A stretch of 64,000 nt of DNA from Gautieria morchelliformis (lineage: Eukaryota; Basidiomycota; Agaricomycetes; Gomphales; Gomphaceae). The first letter of the stretch is position 1. Every line of letters begins with the position of its first letter. The translations under genes were made by a program, and so were the position numbers. The notes under the pieces are model-generated. The model searched no databases, had not been told where the DNA came from, and was given only the letters and a program-made list of their open reading frames with translations. The stretch is taken from assembly GCA_015179125.1 (NCBI GenBank), contig WHVA01000087.1:62001-126000 (forward strand), given 5' to 3'. Shown here one piece after another: positions 30,287 to 42,104 of this stretch.

Positions 30287-33200
30287 ATGTCGAGTAGCAA
30301 CAACACGTACAAGATCGACCCCTTGAACGGGGATAACTACGCGGCGTGGCGCCGGCGGCTCGAGTGGATACTCGATGACTTAGATCTGTGGGACGTGGCT
30401 ATCGGCAGGGAGACGGAACTGAGACCGGCAGATGCCGATAACGTCACTGCGACCGAGCAGCAGGAGATCGACGATTGGAGAAGGAAGGACAAGAAGGCCA
30501 GAAAAGAAATTTGCCTTAGAGTCGCCGATGAACAACTAGTTTACATCAATCAGACGATGTCTGCATTTGCTGTATGGACTAGTCTACAAGCTATATTCGA
30601 ATCAAAGGGAGCAGTAGGAATCGTAAATCTCCGAAGAGATTTCTTCCGGACGCTTGCCGAGGACGGTGCAAACATGGAGGAGCACGTATGCAAGCTCCGC
30701 GGCATTCAACAGGAATTGAATGCACAGGGACATTACATCAGTGACACCGAGTTCTCGAACACGTTGCTGACGTCATTACCAGATTCTTGGTCGGCGTTTA
30801 TTACGGCAGTAAACACCAGTGGAGCCGGGACGACAGCTGATATATTAATAGCTCGGGTCCTCGATGAGGATCGAGCACGGAAAGCTGGATCGGCACGGCA
30901 GACGGCGCTTAAGGCGCAACAACGTCACAGGCCCAAGAAAGATGACTCCGGAGCAACAAAGGGAAAATGCCGAAATTGCGGCAAGAAGGGTCATTACGTG
31001 AAGGACTGCTGGGCGAAAGGTGGCGGCAAGGAAGGCCAAGCACCGAAGTGGTTCAAATCAGGGAACAAGGAAACAGTCAAACAAGCAGAAGAAAAGGACT
31101 TCGCATTTGTATCTAACGAGGTAGCATACAGTGCTATATCTGCATCCGACTGGCTAGCTGATTCAGCGGCAACAACACATATAGCTCGAAGCCGAAACGA
31201 TTTCGCTAGCTATGCCGAGGAACCATCAGAAATTGAAGGAATTTCACCCGGCGCGGTACTACATACACAAGGCCGAGGTACTATATACATGGAATTCAAG
31301 ATCGGCGCCAAGATGAACACGATCGAACTACGTGACGTCAAGCATGCACCGGATGCGCCGAACAACCTTATCAGCGTAGGGCGTCTGACTGATAAGGGCA
31401 ACACAGCCACATTTTCAGGCACCGGCGTTGAATTCAAATCACGCGCCGGAGTTACCTTCGCACAGGGACAGAAGCGTGGGCGGCTATTCTGTATGAAGGC
31501 ACGGGTCACTCGATCAGTCGAGGCACGGGACTTTGCCGCAGCGGCAAAGGGACGGTCATGGGACAAATGGCATAGGATACTCGGGCACGTCAACATAAAC
31601 TCAATTAAATTGTTGAAATCTAACGACCTAGTTACTGGACTCGAGATTGACGAGTCAACCGAGCCAAGCCAATGCAAAGCATGCATACAAGGCAAACGGC
31701 ATGTGGAGCCGTTCCCCAAAAGAGCCGAGGACACTGTTGATCAGGTCGGTGACCGAACAGTATCCGATGTATGGGGGCCTGCCCAGACCGAAGGACCATC
31801 ACATTAAAAGTACTTCTATTCCTTCACGGACATCAAATCTAGGTACACGGTCATTTATTTCGGAAGCGCCAAAGATGAAGCGCTCAAACACTTCGAGACG
31901 TACAAGGCATTCCTCGAGACCCAAACAGGTCAGAAACTGAAGAGGTTTCGCTCGGATAATGGAGGGGAATATGTCAATAAAAATTTCAAGGAATTTTGTG
32001 CAAAATATGGCATTATCATGGAGACTACAGCTCCATACTCCCCAGCCCAGAATGGAATCGCCGAACGACTCAACCGAACCTTACTCGAGCACGCACGGGC
32101 AATGATCTTTGCCAAGAACCTGCCAAAAATACTCTGGCCCGAGGCCGTGGCTTACGCGTGTTACATCAAAAATCGATCACCCACGCGAGCGCTTGGAGAT
32201 GACGCAACGCCGTTCCAGGCACTATTCGGCAAGAAGCCGAACATAGCACGCCTAGAGGAATTCGGGACAAATTGTTGGGTTATGGTGCCGGATCAACGAC
32301 GAGCTAAACTTGATCCAAAGGCAGAAGAACACATCTTCGTCGGAGTAGCAGAACATGCAAAAGCATGGAGGTATTACAATAAAGCCTCAAAACATGTTCA
32401 AATTTCGAGAAATATCACATTCGACGAAAATGACAACCGACTCTACCCTATCCCAGATAACGACGATGACGACACGGCACCGCTCGAGGGGGAGCACTCA
32501 CCGCGCGAGCATGTGCCGGACCCGATCACATCTACCCCACAGACGTCATCACCCCAGACAACGCCCGTCCCTGATCCACCTGAACAAGCGCCAGCTCCAC
32601 AGATTCGACGGAGCGCGCGTATCACCCAAAGACCGGATTACCGGAAACTGAATAATTCAGGACGCACCGAGCAGGCTTACATAACGAGAGAAATCGTCAC
32701 CGAACCTGAGAATTACAGGGCGGCGGTATCACGTGATGATGCGCCGATCTGGGAGAAAGCGATGGAAATTGAGATGGATCAACACAAGACATTAGGAACA
32801 TGGGAATTAACAGAACTACCACCCGGACGAGTAGCTATCGGTTGCCGATGGGTATACGCCGTCAAAACGCAACCAGATGGACAATTCGATAAGGCTAAAG
32901 CAAGGGTTGTAGCTCAAGGATTCACACAGAGGCCAGGGATGGATTACTACGAAATTACTTCACCCGTGGTCAAATTCGACTCACTACGTGTTCTATTAGC
33001 CATCGCAAACACACTCGATTGGGAAATCGAAATGATGGATGTCAAAGGCGCCTACCTCAATTCAACTATAGATGAGGAGATCTACATGCGCAAGCCCGAC
33101 GGATTTGATGATGGATCTGGACGCGTTCTAAGAATATACAGAGCGCTCTACGGACTCAAGCAATCGGGACGAGCTTGGCATCAGCGCTTACGCAAATTAC

Positions 33201-34309
33201 TACTCGATCTCGGCTTCCATCAAAGCACAGCCGATGAATGCGTTTACATCAGACAAGATAAGGACTCAATCGAAGTCATATCAGTATATGTGGACGACTT
33301 CGGACTATTTGCTGACTCCAAAGGAGGGATGATTAAGCTCAAGGGGGAGCTTCATGGGAAATTCCCTTTAACAGATTTAGGTGAAATGAAGAAAATCTTG
33401 GGAATTAGAGTTGAGAGGAATAGGGATGAGGGAACACTGATCATGTCTCAAGGACATTACATCGACATCATACTCGATCGATTCAACATGACCACGGCAC
33501 ATTCCGTATCTACACCTCTGCATAAAATGATCAAACTCACGACACCCATGGACTCAACAGGTCCAACTGCCGAAGTACCCTATGCTAAGGCGATCGGATC
33601 ACTAATGTATGCAGCACTCAGCACGCGACCCGATTTGGCTTTTACCGTACAACATTTGAGCCAATTCACTACTACTTACGGAACCGAGCACTGGACGGCG
33701 ATCAAGCACGCGCTCAGGTACCTCAAGGGGTCACGTGACGACGGCATAACTTTCCGACGAGACGCTGGTCTCGAGCTCGAAATATTTGTCGACTCGGATT
33801 ATGCTAATAGAAACGACGCACTATCTATTAGCGGCTATGTAGCTATACTAGGAGGAGGAACCATTGCATGGAGCTCGAAGAAGCAGCGAACGATCGCGCT
33901 ATCTACTACGGAGGCCGAATACATGGCACTCACCGAGGGCGCCAAGCCATTGATCTGGCTGAGACGTTTCATCGAGGAACTTGGAATCGATCAAACCTAG
34001 CCCACGTCACTTCGATCAGACAATCTAGGCGCCATTACACTATCGCATGACGCAACGTACCATGCGCGTACCAAGCACATCAATGTCGCATACCATTTCA
34101 TCCGTGAGAAAGTGGCCTCTCACGAGGCATCACTTACATACGTACCGACGAAGGAGAACGTAGCGGACATATTTACAAAGGGACTAGACATGCACCAACA
34201 CAGGTATCTATTAGGGAAATTGGGATTTTACCGAAGGGACCTCTCGCTGAGGGGGAGTGTTAGTAATCGGAACGATGACATTGCCGAGGCAGAGCCGGCA
34301 CGCATTTAG
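30287..34309 (+). pseudogene. Copia-1a gag-pol polyprotein, two nonsense codons
   Basis: A single frame of 1341 codons broken by TAA at 31805-31807 (codon 507) and TAG at 33998-34000 (codon 1238). Copy b has sense codons at both sites. Domains in order: copia Gag from codon 1, zinc knuckle CRNCGKKGHYVKDC (228-241), protease with DSAAT (292-296), the pre-integrase motif around WHRILGHV.., integrase with SDVWGP, RSDNGGEY and QNGIAERLNRTL, RT with WEIEMMDVKGAYLNS and YVDDFG, and RNase H with TEAEYMAL. The C-terminal codons run into the 3' LTR and stop at 34307-34309. The TAG fits a C-to-T change; the TAA site differs from copy b by two bases. Confidence 0.92.
34246..34257 (+). other. Copia-1a polypurine tract
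   Basis: GCTGAGGGGGAG immediately before the 3' LTR; the expected plus-strand primer position. It lies inside the open reading frame. Confidence 0.8.
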
Positions 34310-34483
34310 CCGGAGGTTCGAGATCGCTCTCGACCCCGGGTTGCTGGTGCACCGGCATCGCATCGGCACAGCAGCTCGAAGGGATTGGTAATATAATGGA
34401 CACCATAATTTGTATATAAAGGAACGATCTACTTGAGATCAAGATAGAATAACAGACTATTATATTTACTCCTTCGTTCTACA
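34258..34483 (+). repeat. Copia-1a 3' LTR
   Basis: 226 bp, two differences from the 5' LTR (C/G near the middle and G/A about 18 bases later). Confidence 0.93.
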
Positions 34484-34671
34484 GTTAACGACGATTTACC
34501 GCGACAGGTCGAAGAGGCAAGGACGCCACCGATAGCCTCTCTCGAGCGGAAAACGGATGGCTTGGCGGGCATGCTGGTTGGAGTGCGGGGAAAGCGGGCG
34601 AGGAGGTGCGGAGGTTGATAAAGGCAATCTGCCCAGCGGGGTGGCGGGGGACAGTGGACACAGGAGAGGCG

Positions 34672-35953
34672 TAGTGTTCTGCAAAGCCCGGCTTCAGCCG
34701 CGGCCTAAGCCGGAGCCGGGCCCCCAAAAGCCGGGCCGAGCCGGGCCAAAGCCGTCCTGAGGCCGGGATCTAGGGCCCGGCTTGAGTTTTGAGAGCCCGA
34801 GCCGAGCCCTGAAGCCGCGGCTTTTGGGCGCTTACCCAGTATGCACTCAGGTAGCTAATTTGAGTATCTCCTGTACTCTATTGGTTGAGTTTGAAAAAAA
34901 TTCTGTCTGCTGCTCACTGCCATGCCCTTGCCCCGTATCCAGGACCCCAGCGATGAGGACGAGGTTCAGCTGCTCCCTATCAAGAGTGCCCGTTCGGGCC
35001 GAACGCTAAAGCCAAGCGCCGCACTGAAGGATCCCGATAATGTGGCCAGTGTTCTTGGTCAACGCAAGCATGCCAAGGTCGTGACTAAGGTGGTAGAAAC
35101 TACTGACCAACATAAAAATAAAAAACAAAAGACTATTGTTGAGCCGGCCCTGGTGATCGAGCCAAATGCAAGGATCGTTGCCAAGCCTACTGATTTCAGT
35201 AGTACTGAAATGGTTACGAATAAGGAATCTGGTGGCATTACTGGTGAGTCATATCTTTGCATAGAATATTGTCTATCTATTGATCTAAGATTCAGGTACT
35301 CAAAGCAAGGCTACACCGGGGACTTCAGCCATACAAGATAAGATAGTCCAGGGAGCTCCGGCTCGCCCTGACGGCTGGCTCAAGGATCTAGATGCGGTAG
35401 AGGGCTTACCTGACACGGAGATCAAGTCCAAAGATCGTACTTTGGATACACGTTATTTTTTCGATAATCTACACGTTGAGGAAGGTAAAAAAATTATTGA
35501 CTGCAAATTGTGCCGGTGAGTCAGGTCTCCTCCATGGCAGGCAAATGAGGACTATATTATTTGTAGGAAAAATGACCGACAAAAAATAACTTATGTATTC
35601 GAAGTAAGTACACTTCGCCGGCACATGCAAGCCTCGCGCCAGGTAAGCCTTCATAATGAATTGTAGCTCAGTCTGATCTTCTTGGCACAGGCTCAATACA
35701 GAGCTTGTGGAGGGGGAGAGCGAAGTTGATATAGAATACGACTAGCTAGTTAAAAGTACATAGAATTTCCACTTCGGCGTTGCATCCCCTCGGTCGATAT
35801 TTCCCACTGAAGAGCCCCGGCTTAAGCCGGGCCAAGCCCGAGCCGAGCCCAAGCCGGCACTCAGGGCCCGGCCCTGAATTCTGTGAGCCCGAGCCGGCAT
35901 GAGCCGAGCCGAAGCCGGGGCTTTTGAGCCGAGCCGGGCTTTGCAGAACACTA
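34672..35953 (+). mobile_element. hAT-type DNA transposon, internally deleted (1282 bp)
   Basis: The terminal inverted repeat starts TAGTGTTCTGCAAAGCCCGG, and the right end is its inverse (GGGCTTTGCAGAACACTA). An 8-bp target duplication GAGAGGCG is present at 34664-34671 and 35954-35961. TIR plus 8-bp duplication identifies hAT. About 130-150 bases inside each end are unusually rich in GCCCGGCTCGG-like words and fold back on each other. The gene inside encodes only the zinc-finger end of a transposase, so the copy is non-autonomous. Confidence 0.9.
34922..35745 (+). pseudogene. hAT transposase N-terminal fragment (BED-type finger)
   Basis: It starts MPLPRIQDPSDEDEVQLLP at 34922. The first exon, rich in Lys and charged residues, runs to 35243. 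An intron at 35244-35295 (GTGAGT..TTCAG) leads to TQSKATPGTSAIQDKIVQ and LDTRYFFDNLHVEEGKKI. CKLC ends that exon; a second intron (GTGAGT..TTGTAG) is followed by KITYVFEVSTLRRHMQAS, a third (GTAAGC..GCACAG) by AQYRACGGG and stop TAG at 35743-35745. C-x2-C plus STLRRH is the N-terminal DNA-binding finger of fungal hAT transposases. The second His appears replaced. The catalytic RNase H-like domain and the dimerisation region are absent. Confidence 0.72.
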
Positions 35954-35961
35954 GAGAGGCG

Positions 35962-36261
35962 GTAGGAACGTGGGCGTCGTCGGCGGAAGGATGAGCTCGA
36001 CGCATGATAGAGGAGGGACTGAGGCGCGGTGGAAGAGGTGGGACTGCCGGGAATGTGTGTTGGCGGGGTCGGGAGCGACGAGACCAGCCGACGGAGAGCG
36101 GGCTGGTCGGTTGGCTTCGGTAACTCCACGGTAGGTCGCATTGTCCGGCCTTTCACGAATGATTCTGTCTTGGACGTAGGCGTCGAGGGACTTTCTGGTT
36201 TTTCCCCATCTTTCCTTCGGTCAATGCTATGCTTACGTTGGCCAGAACGGATCGTGGACAA
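35962..36261 (-). CDS. Hypothetical ORF interrupted by the hAT element
   Basis: The minus strand starts MSTIRSGQRKHSIDRRKDGE at 36261 and stays open into the hAT right end. The protein is Ser/Pro/Lys-rich without a known domain. Removing the transposon and one target duplication leaves the frame open through 34663 on the left, but low complexity makes this weak evidence for a gene. Confidence 0.3.
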
Positions 36262-37405
36262 GGGTCAACTCAATCATATGCGGGAGGGTGGAACACTTCC
36301 AATTTAAGGCATCCGCCTCACCGAAGGCCTCCGTCCAGGCATTTGTCGAACGCAAGCGGTTTACGCTCAACATTAACCACGCCACGGCCGCATACCTCAG
36401 ACTCATGCCGGGTGGGGTAGGATGAGTGTGGGCTGAATTGGCTCAGGGTCGACTCATTGACTCCTTGGCGCACTGAAGTGTCGAAGTGTCATCCATGGTA
36501 CTCATTGACAAGAGGTTTGTCCTCCTTCATCGTTCGTGCGCGGCATTGTCTTACCGTTCCATCGTCCCATGTCCTTCTCTCATTCTTCGATCTCATCCTT
36601 CCCTCCCATTCTCATCCTGTCGTCCTCTCATCTCATCGTCCCACCCTGTCATTCTCCCTTGTATCAGAGTCCATGCGGGTACGAGAGTGGTCTCTTGTGC
36701 ATCCGAGCCGTCCCACTCCCCACTGCCTCATGTTGTCCTCTCACCGTGTCATTTCATTCTCTCGCCCTCGCCTGCATCACCTCCAGCTCCAGCGACATCC
36801 ATCGGCACCATTTAACCCCCCTCAACCACAAGGGCCTAGTGACATAAAGACAGGCGGGCGTGAAGCAGCCGTCGATACCGTCGAGCTGGATATATAGAAT
36901 GGGACGCGAGGGTTAGAGAGTGAGGGCGAGAACTTGTACTGTGCCGCCGTCGACGCGTGTGAGGTTACCAGGGAAGGACGCACTGCAGAATGCCATACTA
37001 CGGCAGGCCCGACCTGATAAGGCTGTGAGGCGAGAACGCGAGATGGCTTTGGGACGCGAATATGCGAAGGGCGGACGCCCCGCCTGAAGCAACGCGGGAC
37101 CCAAACCACACCACGACACACCCGACGCATGGCGTCTGAGTCGGAGGGCCCGATGGCCTTGCGTTCTACCGGTAGTCGTATGGCGAAGGAGTGGGTGAAG
37201 GCGAGAGTAGTGCGCATATGCAGAGGACTTGCGTGATGGGACGGGAGGCAGAGCGGGAAGCGGCATGGAGAGAGACAGGAAGGAAACGAGAACGAGGGAA
37301 CAACAGGAAAGGTGGAGTTCCAAGAGGTAGACGGTACCCTACCAGGGGCCCGAAAATGGGAAGAGGGACCATCGGTGGAAGGTGGACGAAGAGTGGCTCA
37401 TGACA
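36262..37405. other. No gene supported
   Basis: Overlapping ORFs on both strands (up to 146 codons) are Ser/Pro/Arg-rich with no recognised motif; 36580-36700 is a CT-rich tract. Confidence 0.35.
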
Positions 37406-37408
37406 GAT

Positions 37409-37790
37409 TCAATCTATGGTCGGAGGGGCGGCTGTTGAAAATCGCCATTTACGCTCGATGACGTGTTGCATCACGGGCCGATCAGGCACGCGCCACGCGA
37501 TCCCGATCACGCCACGCTCATCAATCGCCGCCCTGATCGGCATGTCGAATCGGAAGCTCTCGGGATATCGGCTACTCAAGCTCGGTGATAAGAAACAAGC
37601 ATCGGGAGTACCAGCTTGGTCCCTTGTTGGAGAATCCATCACCTACTGTGCTTCACGCATATCAGGCCTGCCATCATGTCTCTCGGTCCCACACAGGTGA
37701 CCCGGATCGTCTCGTCATCGAATCCCGAGACGATGCGCTTGCCGTCCGGAGGGAACGCTACCGAGTAGACGCCTGATAGAACCTAAACGT
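37409..37790 (-). pseudogene. WD40-repeat gene fragment
   Basis: The minus strand at 37780-37690 reads YSVAFPPDGKRIVSGFDDET followed by IRV, a WD40 blade that resembles those at 61.9-63.1 kb. After a frame change the strand is open again from 37642 to 37409 (FRFDMPIRAAIDERGVIGIA, then WRVPDRPVMQHVIERKW), possibly a C-terminal tail. The rest of the propeller is missing. It probably comes from the same NLR-like family as the C2 relics at 39.5-41.6 kb. Confidence 0.5.
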
Positions 37791-37799
37791 CTCCGCGCT

Positions 37800-38060
37800 C
37801 ATGGACAAAAAAGGGTTGCGCCGTACAGAAACTAGTGACCGGAGCTATCACCGGCACATGGAAGTACGGAAGTTGCAGACAAGGCAATCAACGGAAGCAT
37901 CCAGCGCCAAGCTCCGATTGGCACCAAGGCAAGTTGCCAAGATCGGGAGCAAGAAGCGCAAGAAGTGAAGTAACCAGGAACCCGAAGCCAGGATGCCGAA
38001 GCCGAAGGAACGCATTAGCGCTCGCAACATCATCTCTCAAGCGCCGGATGGGTAGTACAC
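37800..38060 (+). repeat. R-B dispersed repeat, copy 3
   Basis: AAAGGGTTGCGCCGTACAG, GACCGGAGCTATCACCGGC, GGAAGCATCCAGCGCCAA, GAACCCGAAGCCAGGA, GAACGCATTAGC and CTCTCAAGCGCCGGATGGGT, collinear with 29653-29945 and with the partial copy at 63890. Confidence 0.68.
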
Positions 38061-39524
38061 ATCTCATCGGGACGGCTTAGCTTGGGGACCTGGGCCGTGG
38101 GTAGATAGCAGTGAGACATTTAGCAAAATCTTCGGTGAGTCAACTTAACTTCACCCCCATCGGTCTACATGTGCTGATCCTGACATCCGGGGCCATCAGA
38201 TCGTACCGTTTAGCTTGGGCAGCTGGGACGCAATGGCTGTGTTACGCACGGAGGATTGTTCTGTTTCCTCAATGATATTCGCGTGCCTGACTCATGAATG
38301 CCAGATAAATGTCCGGACTGGGCCATTATCGTATGTCCTTTTTCACCAGACGTATTCACGCTGGCGCTAGCAACAGCTCCCTTGTGATTGACATAGTAGC
38401 GCGGATGGTCAATCTACTATATCACAAAACACCTATAATATTAAAATATTTGATAAAAATTATATTTGTTGGTATACAGAAAGATTCGAAGCTAACTGTG
38501 AACGCGAAGAGCCTCGGACAGGTGCCAACGCGGGCTCCTTGACCTCTGGATAGTCCAACTAGCTAGTTAATTTCAAAGTTCCGCGTAGCCTCAAATGGAA
38601 CCCTGTTTACGAAACCAAGGATGTGGCCTGTCTAAGGCTTGAGCAGTCAGGTCTTTATTTTCGGTTATGTTCCGTTCACTCCTATGCGGAGTTCTAGATC
38701 TAGGGCCTTGACAGGTATGTACATGCGGCCTCTCAGAGGCATTCTAGGGTTTTGGAAACCGACCCCTTGAACGCAGTGGCTCTTTGTGCCGACACCAGAC
38801 CGCTGGACCAGGTCCGTCGATGTGCGTCATATTAAAGTCCTGAGTGTTTTGGTTTGCGCTCACTGCACACATTCCTTACCTAGTAGATATTGAAGAAGTT
38901 TTCATTTATATCCTTCAGGCTTGTGGGTATCATAACTACTGCGCTGAATTCATGGTTGAATCTTACAAACCCTGCATCTTGCGGCCAGAACAATGCACGT
39001 GCTCAGTGCATTCCCGACCATCCAGCGTAATGTCTTTGGCGTATTTTCCACCTACCACCGTCCCAATGTTTGACGCTGGCCTCCCATTCCTCAGGAGCGA
39101 CTAGGATGATTGTCTCCAGAACAGAAGCAAGAACGACATCCGCATATGGAATTCGTGCCAACAGGCGCGATAGGTTCTGCATTACGAGTGGCCTCATTGT
39201 ACACTGAATACTTGACACCAGATGCGTCCCTTACACGTTTCAGGTAAAAGGCAAGGCGAAACACACCTCGGTGCTAGCATCGACAACAACAAGCGTCCCT
39301 TCCAGATAGCGGCCCACTGTGCTTGAATGGGTGTCTGTGAGGACGAATTTAGAATACAAATGACCGAGCTGCTGGTCAACGTACGAAACAGGCCCTTCTT
39401 CGCCTCTGGTACACCATCCCCGCACCAGTTTACAAATTTCGATAGCTAGGTCTAGGGTATATAGGTTGTGAGATTTGCTTCACCTGCCTCCAGGGCAAGG
39501 AACGTGTGCTGCTGTGTTCGATGT
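38061..39524. other. No intact gene; possible NLR relic on minus strand
   Basis: The minus strand at 39425-39003 is open in patches (SYVDQQLGHLYSKFVLTDTH and LVVVDASTEV). It lies where the region after the C2 domain of an NLR-like gene would be expected, but I recognise no NACHT motif. Confidence 0.3.
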
Positions 39525-40070
39525 TTACACATGCATTCCGTCTATGAGCAACGAAGGCTGACCTCCTGTTGCTCCTTCTGCAATCAGTAACTCAATCCTC
39601 TCCTTTGCAAAGCCGATGTATTCATCACGAGTAAAGATACGGCGCCCGTACACTTCGATTCCTAATACGGAAGACCCATGAAAGTCCGTGCTGGGCGTGG
39701 ATTTAAGTCGCGTGAAGATAACATTGGAATTAAACGCACAAATAGAACGACTCATTCCACAAGGCAGTATTGCCTCTCGCAGATACCTCAGTCTTCTTGA
39801 CATCCTTGTCGACAAAGAGTTTTACATAGTAGTCACAAGGACGTTTACAGAGCAGTCCGACATTGGGAAGGTGCTCGCACTTCAGGCCTGTTGTCGATCG
39901 GCAAGAGTCAGTATGCAATAGGCAGCGCAAACGAAAGGGTCTTTCCAGCAACTTGGATTACTGCAGGAATCCTTAGGGGTGGCGTGAACAGTTGGCTCTA
40001 GAGAAGCGATCGTGGGCTTACGGTGATGTCACAGTGCCCTCAACGTTGTTCATCGTGCGCAGTGTTCGAG
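39525..40070 (-). pseudogene. C2-domain (NLR-like) gene fragment; paralogous empty site
   Basis: The minus strand reads LPNVGLLCKRPCDYYVKLFV, DKDVKKTEVSARG, NTALWNESFYF, a 51-base intron (GTGCGT..CCCAG, about 39680-39730), then TDFHGSSVLGIEVYGRRIFT and RDEYIGFAKERIELLIAEG. Together these form most of a C2 fold (the strands ending in Y.VKLFV and WNE.F are diagnostic). In agaricomycetes such C2 domains head NACHT-WD40 proteins. Further introns are plausible upstream (GTTTGC..CAACAG) and downstream. The segment 39740-40240 is closely similar to the sequence split by copia-1b at 57236/61739 and has a single CCTTC at the equivalent site. No NACHT domain follows. Confidence 0.6.
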
Positions 40071-40664
40071 GTGGGTGGGAGAAAGACGACGTGAGGCGCC
40101 GCACGGAACTGCCTACTACGGACCTGTCATCGAATCAAATGGACTTCAGACCCACGTGTTCCCGGCGTCCATGTGAAGCGCCCGTTCGATGTGGCTCTGT
40201 AGTACTCGCCGTCTGCGTAAGTACAGCTGGTCCGTGTCTCAGAGGCAACAGTGCATATCATGTTGTGCCTTGGAGTGAGTGAGCTCCGTGCACGCCTGGG
40301 CTCGTGGACCCGTTGTCGCACACAACATGTGCAGCTTGTCCCCATTCCCAAACCTCGCGAGGACTGCAATAGATGAAGTGCATATGTAGTGGCGATGACG
40401 AAATTTGCGCACTAGGGTATGTACGAGCATTCACAATTAATTAAATGAATTCATAACGTACTTGGCTTGTCACGAAGAGCCAGAATTTAAATACGGATAT
40501 GCCCCCGCAAATGGCAATTCCACAGTCTGTATACGACACATGATGCTTCGACGCAGAATGGATGTCTCAAGTAATATACATCTCGGTCAGCTAGTTTCAC
40601 ATGCACATATCGAGGTCCTTGGGGCAAGTGCAATGGACCCCGTCACTTGTACACTTGTATACAC

Positions 40665-41144
40665 ATGGCAAAAAAAACATCCACGAAACTCTGGCACGAG
40701 GCGGCACGCGCGAAAACGCCAACACAGAAAGTGATTCAAACGCCCCAAAGGATAGTGATGTCATCCAGGGAAGAGATGGACGGGGCCACGCAGCAAGAAC
40801 CGCAAATAACGCATAGCGCTCCAGGCGGCGGCGTAGAAAGGGTAGAATATGGGGAATCGTGTAACGTTCTACATCCAACACCTGACCATACGAGAAACCA
40901 CGAACGCAGAGGCAACAGGCTGGCCCCGACCAAGAAGGTTGGCAAGTGACAAAATGAAAGCGAGGTGAACGCCAAACTCGAAAAAGTGCAATCCTTCGTC
41001 GAAGATCGAAAGCAGGACTCACAAAAAGGGAACGCTCCTATCAAAAACATCTTGCAATCCCTGAGGAATGTATCCCAACCAACGCAGCGTCCTCGATGCT
41101 CGACCGATGAAATCATTGAACAAGATGGGTGGCATGTGAAATAG
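40665..41144 (+). pseudogene. Hypothetical charged protein, one in-frame TGA
   Basis: ATG 40665 begins MAKKTSTKLWHEAARAKTP. The frame is open to TGA at 40947-40949, then continues in the same frame with QNESEVNAKLEKVQSFVEDR, NAPIKNILQSLRNVSQPTQR and STDEIIEQDGWHVK to TAG at 41142-41144. The protein is rich in Lys, Glu and Gln, with a possible short coiled coil after the stop. Both halves look coding, so a single nonsense mutation is the simplest reading. No family is recognised. Confidence 0.42.
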
Positions 41145-41164
41145 TTGATAGTTGCGGAACGTGG

Positions 41165-41640
41165 TCAGTTGTTTTCATCGAGTACGCTCGGACTTACTTG
41201 GCCGTAATAACCCGACACCGCGGCCTCACAGGCGTTCCACACCTCAAGTGTGCGTATGACACTACCACGAAGAAATAATACAACTGAGGCACGGCTCAAC
41301 CACAGAAGCAGTGATGTGGGCATCCGTATCAGCCACTTTTGAACTCGCACAGTTAGAACCCCAGTTAGAACCTCATGTAGCTTGCCTGCCTTATCTGATT
41401 TTCGCACTTTGAGAGCAACGGCTGCTGTGTATGATGATTACGCGTGTATTCGGTCGATGAGCGAAAAGGACTGACCTGCAATTGCTCCATCTGCAAGCAG
41501 CCCTTCCTTCGCACCGCCTATTAGTCATCACGTGCGAAGGTACGATGCTCATTTACTTCAATTTCCAACAGAAGACTCATTGTGTATGGATTTAAGATCA
41601 CATTGAGACAAACGGGATCGGGGCCACACGCGGCACGGAT
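41165..41640 (-). pseudogene. Second C2-domain fragment, degenerate
   Basis: The minus strand reads MSLLLEIEVNEHRTFARD, aligning with SSVLGIEVYGRRIFTRDE of the 39.5-kb fragment. Two stops follow, then LADGAIAG. A plausible intron (GTCAGT..ACACAG) leads to AVALKVRKSDKAGKLHEVLT and GVLTVRV, the typical last strand of a C2 domain. The nucleotide match to 39480-39720 is visible but weak, so this is an older duplicate. Confidence 0.45.
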
Positions 41641-42104
41641 ATAGGGCACAGTCACGAGGACGGTGTGGGAAGGCCCAACGACGGCATGAGCACACAAAGG
41701 ACGGGCACGTACCGCTGTCAGACCTTGGGGACGTCACGCACGGCTGCATGGAGGACCTCGCCCTCATGGCACGATGCGGCAGAGGAGACGCTGGAGATGG
41801 AGGTGGAGACAGCGGCCGGGGCGGGCCCGGCGGGACGTGGGTGTATGGCGCAGTGCGGACGACGCCGTGGAGGCGACGGAGGGCGGGCGGGGAGCCTGGG
41901 ACAGACGGGGCGGAGGCGACGCTGGCGAGGGACGTGCGACGGAAGTTGATGGATGCGATCTGTGGGCGGGTTGGAGGATATCGGACTGGGGGAGATGAGG
42001 CATGGGGAAAGAAGGAAGGAGGCCATCACATAGTATGGGGCGGGTATGATCCACATTTCAGAACGTTGTGCAGTTGCAACGTGGCGCATCATGCGGCAGG
42101 GCGC

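Larger units (their letters stand above)
29980..34483 (+). mobile_element. Copia-1 copy a, complete LTR retrotransposon (4504 bp)
   Basis: The LTRs at 29980-30205 and 34258-34483 differ at only two positions by my alignment. The 5-bp target duplication GTTAA is present on both sides (29975-29979 and 34484-34488). LTR ends are TGTTAG..CTACA. The internal region has PBS, one gag-pol frame and a polypurine tract. The order protease, integrase, RT, RNase H identifies Ty1/copia. Copy b (57236-61739) has the same total length. Confidence 0.95.

Noticed and set aside
40947..40949. TGA as a selenocysteine codon
   Set aside because: Fungi of this group are not known to insert selenocysteine and no insertion-element structure is visible.
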